A DNA stretch of 64,000 nt from Malania oleifera. Taxonomy: Eukaryota; Streptophyta; Magnoliopsida; Santalales; Ximeniaceae. Position numbers and translations under genes: made by a program. Under the pieces are notes generated by a model. That model did not search any database. It was not told the DNA's origin and saw only the letters and a program-made list of their open reading frames with translations. The stretch is taken from NCBI RefSeq assembly GCF_029873635.1, contig NC_080417.1, forward strand, positions 34,398,214 through 34,462,213, given 5' to 3'. Position 1 is the first letter of the stretch, and the number at the start of each line of letters is the position of its first letter. Of the stretch, positions 11,274 through 20,660 are shown in pieces.

Positions 11274-12506
11274 TTTTTATATATAAAAGGAAAATACATT
11301 TTTTTGTTGTACAAATTATAGTATAAGAATTTCATTTAAAAATTGTGTGACATAAGAAATATTAGATATAGTACAGAGATTTAATATAGAGTTTTATACA
11401 GCTGTTATCGAACCATAATATTATAACTTTTATAGAACCATGATTTATAATTATTATAGAGCCATGATATATAGTTATTACAGAGCTATGATTTATAGTT
11501 ATTATACATAATTATGGTTATTTCATTTTATACAGAATCATGGTAAAACAGTAATATACAAACATAGTATTATATAGTATCAGATCCCTGATAGAACCGA
11601 ATAGATTACAGAGCACAGTACCGTAACTATACAGTATAGATAGTGTAACCACACATCTCAAATAGGGTGCAGAATTGACAGTTGATTGTGCCAAGAGGAG
11701 AAACGAAGGCTCCTTGATAGTCAAGTCCAAGTTGAGGAGGCCAATAGTACTACAGAAGTTTATAGTTTGACTTAGCCTGGTAGGCCAGTTAGAGTTAAGT
11801 CCCGTCCACGGGCCGCACAACTCGAGCATGCGAGGTTAATTCATGCATACAGTTATCAATCCAGGGAAGCTTTCACAGTTATATAAATAAATGTATACAG
11901 CTTTAAAGAAAACAGGAACTATCTATTACACTTAAAAGTATGTTCAAATAGAAAACTTATTTTAAAAAGGCATAGGTGTGAGTGATGATATGTTTTACAT
12001 TGAAATGTTATCACAATTATAGTTGAATTAATAATTATGTTATTCAAGTAAAACTCATTTGCCACACACTGATTGTAATTTATTCCGTTTTACTGAGAGG
12101 TGTCTCACCTCAGAATTCCAAACATTTCAGGTGATCCAGATAGGCTTGCGGAGCAAGCTCCGAGATATAGGAGACTTTAGTACTGTCCTCGCTGAAGGGT
12201 AAGAGTTGTTTTAGGAGATGTATTTTTTAGTAGTCCCTAGAAGTTTTTGTGGATATTTTGTTGAGATTTATATGTATGTTTGGGGAAATACTGAAACTCT
12301 AGTATTGTAAATAAGGTTAATATATTTTTTTTATATTTTTCCGCTACATAGGTGGTACGTTTTGTGAACAGGTATCCTCGGTTTCACTTGAGGTCTAAGA
12401 CGTTGTATGAATAGTATTATGAGTATCAAAGTAATAGTATATATATATATATATATATAAAGAATTCCAAACAAAATGGTAATAATTTTGCGGTCGTTAC
12501 ATTATA

Positions 12507-12604
12507 AGTATGAGATGGAGACGATTTTTAATTGTCCAATACTAAGTGTGCTTCTAATATATTTAAAATAAATAGATAAATTAATTATTGTATGAAATTA
12601 GAGA

Positions 12605-12659
<55 letters not shown>

Positions 12660-12800
12660 CAGTTAACGGCGTGTTTGGTACATAAAAAATAGAATGAAAT
12701 TGGATAAAATGAAATACACCTTATTACTTGATTTTATTATATTTTCATTTAAAATTTAAAATTTTCATTATTACAACATTTTTGAAAACCAAATTTGATA
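12507..12800. other. AT-rich spacer with long (TA)n
   Basis: The spacer between the solo LTR and the TRIM holds a (TA)n run of about 50 bp at 12608-12658. After it, CGGCGTGTTTGGTACATAA and AAAACCAAATTTGATA are roughly inverted and might be the ends of a small MITE (about 12668-12800), but the match is too weak to call. Confidence 0.5.
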
Positions 12801-13612
12801 TTACTAATAACTGACCACCAAGCCCCTTTCACAACCGATGTGGGACAAACCCCAACAATCTCCCCTTCACACATCGGACTCCAAACTCTTCATGAATTGG
12901 GATCGGGCTCCAAACTCCTCACGAATTGAGCTCACCAAATTGGCAGCACCACATGCCCGACATCCCAGAAAGAAATCATGGGCTCTGATATCAGTGTTGC
13001 GTGGTCTCGGACCTTTTCAATCCAAAAAATTAGCTCATGGGATGAGATTTTCCCTCACACTTAATAACTGACCACTAATTCCTTTCACAACTGATGTGGG
13101 TAGGGGTGTACAAAAATTATCGAAAAATCGAAAACCGAACCGAAACCAAACCAAAACCATAAATGATTCGGTTTTTCAATTCTCAATTTCGGTTGCGGTT
13201 TTCAAAAATAAAAATGTTTGGTTTTGGTTTTGGTTTTATGTTGAAACCGAACAGAAAAAAAACTGAAAAACTGATTTATTTTGTTAAAGGTTATTTTTGT
13301 TAAAAGTGTCCAACATATTTTATTTTTGTTAAAATTATGAGTCCCTATAAAAAATTAAAATGTTCAATAAATTTTCAACAACTTTATGAAAAGTAAAGGT
13401 TATTTTTTTTTGTAAAAAAAATCAGTTTAAAACCAAAAAATCGCAACCGAACTGCCACATTTTCGGTTTCCAATTATAGCATAATTTCAGCTCGATTTCA
13501 GTTTCGGTTCGAAAATCCCAAAAATAAAAATTTCGGTTTGGTTTTTGGTTCTGACCAAAACCAAACCGTACCGTACCGAGCCGTGTACAGTCCTAGATGT
13601 GGGACAAACCCC

Positions 13613-13616
<4 letters not shown>
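12801..13616 (-). mobile_element. TRIM (small LTR element) carrying a hAT-like MITE
   Basis: A ~55-bp stretch ending in GATGTGGGACAAACCCCAACA (about 12801-12857) is repeated at the right end (about 13062-13100 continued at 13604-13616). The right LTR starts TGTTGCGTGG at 12995 and is preceded by GGGCTCTGATATCAG, the reverse complement of an initiator-Met tRNA type primer site. The left LTR is followed by ATCTCCCCTT, a reverse-complement purine tract. LTRs are about 120 bp and the internal part about 137 bp, with no coding capacity. The left LTR is incomplete and no target duplication was found, so this is a moderately confident reading. Confidence 0.6.
13101..13595. mobile_element. hAT-like MITE with 8-bp target duplication
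   Basis: The element starts TAGGGGTGTACA and ends TGTACAGTCCTA, giving 12-bp inverted ends with two mismatches, and is flanked by exact 8-bp GATGTGGG duplications (13093-13100 and 13596-13603). Eight-bp duplications and TAGGG-type ends are typical of hAT elements. The interior is made of sub-terminal CCGAAACC/GGTTTCGG stretches on opposite strands, giving a long imperfect hairpin. It has no coding capacity and is non-autonomous. Confidence 0.92.

Positions 13617-13672
<56 letters not shown>
13617..13672. repeat. (GA)n microsatellite, about 56 bp
   Basis: An uninterrupted GA/CT run directly abuts the right end of the TRIM. Confidence 0.98.
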
Positions 13673-13674
<2 letters not shown>

Positions 13675-13874
13675 TATTGAAACTTTGAATGGTTGGAAAA
13701 GAAAATGAAGTGAAAGTAAATAGAGGTACGTACAGAGGCATGTATTTATAGAATGTATTGTGCAGGCAAGCTATATAGGGAGGAAGACCTACTCATGGAT
13801 TGCGTGTCTGACCCATCCCTGTCTTTGCCTCTGCACCATCTTTCTTCTTTCTTTCTCACTTTCAATTCCGACCA

Positions 13875-13922
<48 letters not shown>

Positions 13923-14300
13923 TGAAGATTTGATTAATTGATTTGAAATGGTCGTACGACACACTAACCCCCCCTCTGCTCCCCTGAAGATCCAGCGTAC
14001 GTTCCAACATTGTTTTGCATGGGGATGCAATGCATGCACCAGATACCAAACACACACACACACACACACACAGAGAAAGGGGGTCCTTCCTGCCAATGCC
14101 CTACCCCTGCAGGCCTCTATGTATATGTTACTATTGCTCATCTGAACCAGAATTGTGCAAAGCCGAAAAGTACAATATGGATCTCAAATCCCACGACGCT
14201 GCTGCCCTTCCATCTGCCCTTTGAATGCTTCTAATGGATTCACAGCCAGCTAGCTGCATCCATGCATGCATGCCCCCTCCATGTGCTTGCGTACGGCTGT

Positions 14301-14349
<49 letters not shown>

Positions 14350-15840
14350 GGGGGGGGGGGGGGGTATGCATTAGGTAAATGTATTGGGGGATTTGAGTTA
14401 TATGTATATATACACATACATACTTTCGTACATAATTTGAAATCTATAAAGTTTAACAAAAAGTTAGAGACTTTCCTAAAGTTTCGAATATTTTATTGAC
14501 CTCCGGTAATTTCAAAAGTATCACATATCTCTCTTAAAATTTGTTAAAAAGACACAAGTTTTCACTAAAAAACTTATCTTTTTTTGTAAAATAAAAATTA
14601 GTTTTGTATCTTTTTAACAAATCTCTGAATAAGTCCCTAGAATTCTTGAAATCTAAAGAAAGATCTTTGAAATTTTAAAATTAATCTGAAAAGAGGTTAG
14701 TGTCTTTTAACTTAATTTTTATATACGTAAAATGATAATTAAGTGTTATATAACACGACAAATGTAACCATACTTGTGTGCCTATATATGTGTTATACAT
14801 CTACTATAATTTATTTCATTATATATAATTGAGTTGTTGATGGACCAAATTAGACGATTGTTGTATAAGAATATTATATGTTGCATGGTTTTAACTAATT
14901 GCAAAATTAGCTGATTAATTTGGCCTCATATTGAAGAAAAATCAATTTTAAAACTCATAGCTCAATTTTAATAATCAAATTAAAGAACAAAATATTTGTA
15001 CTCACATTAAGTGATACATACACGGCAAAAACTCTCTTGATATTTTAATTAGTTTAAAAAGACATCTATTTTTGGTATATATCGGTTCGCAAATTAACTT
15101 GGTCAAAACTTTCAACAAGCATCTCTCTTCAGAGTGAATAGTACTATCTTGGGAAGGAGATTTTCATTTTTAATATTAACTTATATAAACTTTAATTATC
15201 TTGGATACTTGGAATTAAACAAACACAAATTACCATTTGGACAGACAAAATTAAATGACCTATAAAGTCTCATAATGCTTTGTTAATTTTCATTGTGATC
15301 AAAATCGCAACCTAGTTTTAAATTAATTTTCAGAAATCATAATTACGAAAGATATCTTTAGTTGTTTAAAATAGCCGTAAAAGGGATTAAAATGTCATAT
15401 TATTTTTTATTTTTTCTATATCGGTATAAGAGTTGCAATTAAAACATATTTATTTTTTCAAATCTTCACATAAATATTAGAAAATGTGTAAAGATAACAA
15501 GATATTTTTGTTGTAGAAAATTCTAAATAAAAATAATTTTCCACAACTAAATGTATTCAAATAATTTTATTTGAAGTGAAAAAAATTACGAGACTAAAGT
15601 AATTATTTTTTATATATTTAAATATAGTATTTGTAAGCATAATTTTTGGAATTTGGTTTAAATTTGGGTGAATTTTTTTTGAAAAAAATACTCAATAATT
15701 TTTTAAAATATTTTATTAAAATCTACATAAATTCAAAAATAAAATGAAAATTCCATACTTACAAACACACATTAATAATCTTTTTAAATTAAAAAATTCA
15801 AATTTAATAAATTATGAGAATTACTGCGCTCTTTAGAATA
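13673..15840. other. Intergenic DNA rich in microsatellites
   Basis: No coding sequence is supported; the open frames here come from simple repeats. It contains (TA)n at 13878-13918, (CA)n at 14051-14072 and a compound (TA)n-(GT)n-(G)n run at 14302-14363. From 14430 to 15830 it is AT-rich. The segment at about 14430-14700 shares a theme with 24400-24600 (GACACAAATTTT, TTTTTAACAAA and similar phrases in both orientations) and may be a diverged fold-back repeat. Confidence 0.55.
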
Positions 15841-16742
15841 GAATGGCAGCATGGTATTGGTACCCACCAAAACCCCCACAAGTCAAAATATTTGATGACT
15901 CAACTCACGTGAACTGCCACGACCCGCTACCACGCAAAACAGGAACAGCCATCTTCTGTCCCTTGTCCCAAATCATCCACGTGTCGAGTGCCCTTGAGGG
16001 GCCCCACCAAAACTGCAAATGGCTGAAAGACGAAGTCAGTATCCCTTCAAGACTAGGTCGCCTTGAGTCCTTTAATCCCAGCTAAGCTTAATTAAGACTT
16101 CACATAATCCTAACATTTAATTTGTTTTTAGTTCATTAATTTTTATCCTTCTTTTTTTTTTTTTTTTTTGAGTAACACCGGGTATCCACAGCCGTCAACG
16201 CGCGTCCGTTTTACGATCTGCACGCACCAGCATGTGACTAATCCCACGCCCTGTAGCAGGAGCCCCACCCACCACAGAGAAGTAATTCAGGCGCCTGCTG
16301 CAGGAATCGAACCCGGGATGCCAGGATTAGGCTCACCTCGTGAAAGGAAATCCCGGAGTCCGCCCTTGCCAACTGAGCTCAGCCCTGGGGGCTAATTTTT
16401 ATCCTTCTTATTTTCAAAACAAAATGCTCAATTAGTACATCCGGTGGAGGCTATACCTATATATACAAACGCACGAGCGGTCCTCACGCAAGGTTCACTG
16501 CTCTTCTCCATACACAGCACTACTACTCCACACTTTCCCTCTTCTCTCTTCTCTGCTCTGCTCTGCTCCTCCACTCGGCAGATTCGATTTTCACTCTTCT
16601 TTTTTTTTTTAACCCAGGGAGATCTGCAGCCAAACACACCCTCTTCTGTGTTCCTATTCTTCTTCCTTTCTTTTTCTTCCTGATTTCTTAGATCTTCCCG
16701 CCGTTTCGCTGTTTCTCGCTTTTTCTTTTTGGTTTCCTGCAC
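15841..16742 (+). promoter_or_regulatory. Promoter and 5' leader of the DUF761-type gene
   Basis: A GC-richer island begins abruptly at about 15830. It holds two CACGTG G-boxes, at 15906-15911 and 15978-15983 (the second in the ABRE-like setting CCACGTGTC), then a SINE (16154-16392), then a TATA box TATATATA at 16458-16465. Transcription would start near 16490, giving a leader of about 250 nt that is strongly CT-rich. G-boxes are bound by bZIP and bHLH factors in plants, which makes light- or ABA-related control possible but unproven. Confidence 0.65.
16154..16392 (-). mobile_element. tRNA-derived SINE (family 1), full length with perfect target duplication
   Basis: Exact 17-bp copies of TAATTTTTATCCTTCTT flank it at 16137-16153 and 16393-16409. 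On the minus strand it starts GCCCCCAGGGCTGAGCTCAG with a box A-like GCTCAGTTGGCAAGGGC, has a box B GGGTTCGATTCC near 16303-16314, and ends CGGGTGTTACTC followed by poly-A (T-run 16154-16170). The perfect duplication and intact Pol III boxes suggest a fairly recent insertion, about 65 bp upstream of the predicted TATA box of the gene at 16743. Confidence 0.95.
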
Positions 16743-17435
16743 ATGGATTCCTTCGATTTTGATATCGTGAAGGCGGAGAAGGCCGACGCTATGCTAAGGT
16801 ACCGTGTTTTTGGTAACCTCGCCAAAGTTTTCCGAGTCGGAGAAGTGTGCGTCGTTTTGCTCTTCCTCTTCTGGATTTCGCCCCGCGTGCCTTCCGCCGT
16901 GAAGATCTCCGGAGAGTACCTTCGGCAGCTCTCCGCAGTCGCCGTCAGTCCGTCCTTCATTTTTCTGCTCGGCAACGCGATCATCGTTGTTCTCCTCGCC
17001 AAATCCGGGCAGTTTTCCGCCCAAAATTCGGCTGGCATTAGTGCCGGAACTGTTATCTGCGAAGAGTTTCTGAGCAGCGCCAACGGCGGCAAAATCGGAT
17101 CCGAAAGCCCTCCGCTGTCGCACGAGCCCGAGGAAATCATGTACGAAGATAAACAGATAATAAGTCAGAGGAACGAGGATTCATCCGGCACCGGTAGCAT
17201 TTTCGCTGTGAAAAAGGTATATCAGAGGACCCAGTCGGAGAAATTGAAGTCATGTTCGGAAAATCAAAGTGGCGTGCTCCGCCGGTCGGAGACAGAGATA
17301 TACCTGAAAACGGTAGGGCAGACGGATCATCTAAGCAACGAAGAGTTCCGGCGCACGGTGGAGGCATTCATCGCGAAACAGCTAAAATTTCACAGGCAAG
17401 AATCGGTGTCGATTGTTCCGCTCAACCATAGCTGA
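16743..17435 (+). CDS. DUF4408/DUF761-type membrane-anchored protein
   Basis: This is an intact single-exon gene of 230 residues. The ATG at 16743 sits after a CT-rich leader about 280 bp downstream of a TATA box. Two hydrophobic segments lie at about residues 33-52 (VGEVCVVLLFLFWI region) and 70-87 (PSFIFLLGNAIIVVLL), matching the N-terminal DUF4408-like part of this plant family. The C-terminal motif LSNEEFRRTVEAFIAKQ (about 196-212), followed by LKFHRQES, is a clear DUF761 signature, whose usual core is an E-F-x(4)-E-x-F-I. Between them is a polar linker of about 100 residues. The coding sequence is much richer in GC than its surroundings, as plant exons usually are. An AATAAA lies just after the stop at 17442-17447. 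The family is plant-specific; biochemical function is not established, and membrane location is inferred from the hydrophobic segments. Confidence 0.9.
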   Translation: MDSFDFDIVKAEKADAMLRYRVFGNLAKVFRVGEVCVVLLFLFWISPRVPSAVKISGEYLRQLSAVAVSPSFIFLLGNAIIVVLLAKSGQFSAQNSAGISAGTVICEEFLSSANGGKIGSESPPLSHEPEEIMYEDKQIISQRNEDSSGTGSIFAVKKVYQRTQSEKLKSCSENQSGVLRRSETEIYLKTVGQTDHLSNEEFRRTVEAFIAKQLKFHRQESVSIVPLNHS

Positions 17436-18233
17436 TTGGGAAATAAAAAATTTTAAAAATAGCGCTAAGACTGAAATTTCAAATAGAATCACAGATGCTT
17501 AGTGTGTACAGCAGTACAGGGCTATGTCCAGGGGAGGAAATTTACAGAACTAGGGTAAGAGCATGCTCAAACTGGTTAGATTACGGAAATCTCTATGAGC
17601 GGAAGATCATGAATGTGTAGCAGCCGATTAGGAAATTTTAAATAGAATGTATTATTTATTTCCTGGAGGGATGCTACAGTCACCTAGAAGCCTGCAAAAA
17701 TTCCCTCTATACTTCCAATTATGAATTATATTAATTTTCTTCTTATATTTCCTTGTGAATTTCATTTTATTATTATTTTTAGAGCTCATTTTTTGTAGCA
17801 ATAAACAATGTCATAAAATAATTCGCATGCAGAACTTTACCAAAAATAAATTTTTACTTAAGAAAATTTTTGTTAAGTGAAAAAAGATACTAGCTTGTGT
17901 TGAGTTAGAAATATATCTCTTCTTAATAATATAATGATTATAATATATGATCTAATAATTTACACAAGAAAGTGTTATTATTGTAATTTGTATGAACCCT
18001 TTATAAGAAATAAATACTAAATAATTATTTATAAATTTTACTATGAGACTGTTTATATTGGATGAAATAATTTTCTTTTAAGTGAGAAAGGAGAAGATGA
18101 ACTACCATGACCAAAGAGTGATTTCAATCTTAAATTGTACATGAAAAATTTTGATTAGTTGATTTAGAAAATGTGTTCTTTAATCTAAAGAAACTTGTAG
18201 TCATAAGATGGAGGAGGTGCATTTGTCACTTGG

Positions 18234-18268
<35 letters not shown>

Positions 18269-18602
18269 ATAGGAATTTCAGCCATTAACAAGCCCTTCAG
18301 ATCCCTTGGTGTGGCATCAAATCTACGTGAGTAATATTATTATATAACCTATAAGTGACCAGATTTGTATTTATTTTGAGTTGTACGATGTACACTTTAA
18401 AAATGAGAATAGGAAACAAAACGAGATTAAAATGAAAGATAAAATTAAATGAAATTAAATAAAATCATGTAATAAATTTCATTTGATCATATTTGAATAT
18501 ACTAAATGTATAATTAATTTTACTTCACTTAGGAAAGAAAAATAAAGGAAAAATTCATAAAAATCTCAAAGAGATAGGTAGTTAAACTATCAACTCAAGG
18601 TT
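17436..18602. other. 3' flank of the DUF761-type gene and intergenic DNA
   Basis: A near poly-A signal AATAAA lies at 17442-17447 and further AT-rich candidates follow. A (TTA)n microsatellite occupies 18236-18266. No other gene was seen. Confidence 0.6.
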
Positions 18603-18956
18603 ATGGATGTAACCCCCCGAACCCAAAATTGGGGTCCGGAGTGTTATTTAAAATAAATTTCTAATACCATATAATAAAATTTCCATAACAATTACCAGAG
18701 TAACTAAAATATCCCAATATAACATTAAATCCATCCCAGTATCTCAATGAAGTTCCCAACCCATCAAAACCTAAATAAAATATCAATAATATCTATAATA
18801 TCAATTTAATACATTCTTAGGAATTTCAAAATAAATCATAAATAAAAAATTTAATAATTAATCTAAATTACTATTTCTGTTAGCTTTACTGTAATCTCAA
18901 GAGGGGGGTGAATTAGTATTTTCAAATTTTATCCCCTAGGTCAATCCTCTAACAGT

Positions 18957-19222
18957 AGTAAATCAATATAAATATACAGTGAAAATTAAACTGCACAATT
19001 AATTTAGCTAAGCATGCACTGCAAAATAGTAAATAGAAATGACACCCAGAAATATTATCGAGGTTCAGAAAACTGCCTACGTCTCCGCCTAGTAAATCAA
19101 TATAAATATATAGTGAAAATTAAACTACACAATTAATTTAGCTAAGCATGCACTGCAAAATAGTAAATAGAAATGACACCCAGAAATATTATTGAGGTTC
19201 GGCAAACTGCCTACGTCCCCGC
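18957..19222. repeat. 134-bp tandem duplication inside the copia LTR
   Basis: Copy 1 (18957-19090) and copy 2 (19091-19222) both start AGTAAATCAATATAAATATA and end in ...CTACGTC(T/C)CCGCC, with only a few differences. The second copy runs on into unique LTR sequence. The closeness suggests the duplication is recent relative to the LTR family. Confidence 0.93.
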
Positions 19223-20279
19223 CTTGACTAACAAGCACAAGGATTACCACTATAAGCTCACTTAACAAGTGGAGCGACACCTAAACAATCAAGTAAATTA
19301 GCACATGACTGGTCTCAACCTTTACAATCAGGTCAAATTAACACAGGATTAACCTCAACCTTTAGCAACTGATCCTTACCGGGCTGGATCACCGTCCCCT
19401 CAGGTCACACCAAAAATACAATAGATTTCTCAATAAAATTTGCGCACAACAAATATGCTTATTATCTAAACAGATTATGTACCAATGTAATTAATACACT
19501 ATCGAATGATATGATAAGATAAGTTCAGTGTAGCCTTAGTGTCTATTCTCAAGATTAATGCAAATAATAAAATCAGTACGTGAGAGTGTAAGTGATAAGA
19601 TCTTTGTGTCAAAATAATATTCTCAATCACAAAGTAACAACAAAGATCACAAATATATACTTCAAATATCTCAACAAATGTTTTTCTTAAAATAAACCAC
19701 AAGAAATATTCAAAAATGATTTGTAGAACTTTATTTGATCTTTGTATTCAAATGATAATCTCAATCAAAAGGTATAGCAACAAAAATCTTTAGCACTTAA
19801 GCAAATATCTCAAAATATATTTCTCAAAAATATATTGCAATGACAATGCAAAACTCAAAAGCTCAATGAAGTATTCTTAGAGAAGACTTATTAACAAAGT
19901 CTCCTAAAGACACTTAGGACTTACTCTCAAGATAAAGAAATTTCAATCAATCACTAAACAAGTGAGAGTGTAAGTCTTATGAGAAGAACACTCAAGCACA
20001 CTTACAAAGAGATTTTAGTAATAAAAGTGAGTAAGAATAAGTGTAGGAGGCTTAAAGATGGAAGTAGGAATTTTTGAATTTTAGAGAATTTTTGCTAATT
20101 AAGATTGCTAATCATTGACTAATTTTTGCAAATGAGGAGGTATATATAGAATTCTTCAAAATTATAACCGTTCAGGACATATTAGTCATTTTAGGAAAAG
20201 TTTAACTAAGGTTAATAAATTTTAACCGTGTTTTAGCCTCGGTAATTCTCACCAACCCGAGAGCACCTGTTGACTGAAC

Positions 20280-20660
20280 TTAAGGTTCGGTCAACCAAGT
20301 GTTTAGGTTCGTTCAACCGAGAGAAATTTGAACTAGAAGGATGATCGACCGTATTTGAGGATTTCAAAGGCGATTTTCCAAATTCGCGCAATTCGGTCAA
20401 TCGGGTCAATTTGAATTACGAGATTCGGTTGTCTGGGCAATTGACATTTCCCACATGGGGGGTTCGGTCGACCAGGGCGTTGCCCATATGTTTTTGGTCG
20501 ATCGACCGGGCGGTGAACTTGTTGACCCAGGAAGGTTCGGTCAATCAAAGCTTGCCTATATACTTTTGGTTGGTCGACCGAGCGGTCAACTTGTGACCTG
20601 ATGGGGGTTTGTTTGACCAAAGATCTTAGTGTAACTGAGTTCGGTCGATCAAACATGCCA
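20280..20660 (-). promoter_or_regulatory. GTCGAC-type palindrome array in copia LTR
   Basis: About ten degenerate copies of a TCGGTCGACCGA-like dyad lie here, for example TTCGGTCGACCAGG near 20462, GGTCGATCGACCGGGCGG near 20495, GGTTGGTCGACCGAGCGG near 20568 and TTCGGTCGATCAAAC near 20640. They lie upstream, in LTR orientation, of a TATATATA box near 20142-20151. Confidence 0.65.

Larger units (their letters stand above)
8112..12501 (+). mobile_element. Solo Ty3/gypsy LTR carrying a nested solo LTR
   Basis: The ends are TGTAGAGACCC and GGTCGTTACA, with an exact 5-bp duplication TTATA at 8107-8111 and 12502-12506. Removing the nested insertion (8269-10405 plus its duplication) leaves about 2.25 kb, which matches the other long gypsy LTRs here. 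No internal coding region is present, so it is a solo LTR produced by LTR-LTR recombination. It holds a ~67-bp direct repeat ending in AAAACCGTCGACGGTT (about 8164-8225 and 10408-10472) and a TATA-like GTATATATGG near 10487. Confidence 0.9.

Noticed and set aside
12801-13616. Cassandra-type TRIM with 5S rRNA-like promoter
   Set aside because: No 5S-like A-box, intermediate element or C-box text was seen in the LTRs.
13746-14499. Several overlapping open frames of 60-130 codons
   Set aside because: They are made of translated (TA)n, (CA)n and (GT)n microsatellites (runs of IY, HT, CV) and carry no protein signal.
15843-16085. 80-codon plus-strand frame upstream of the DUF761-type gene
   Set aside because: It lies in the G-box-containing promoter, has no homology I recognise and no transcript logic of its own.
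16154-16392. Possible tRNA gene from box A and box B
   Set aside because: The boxes are part of a SINE with a poly-A tail and a 17-bp target duplication; no cloverleaf could be drawn.
16794-17123. Minus-strand frames across the DUF761-type gene
   Set aside because: They are antisense shadows of a GC-rich real coding sequence.
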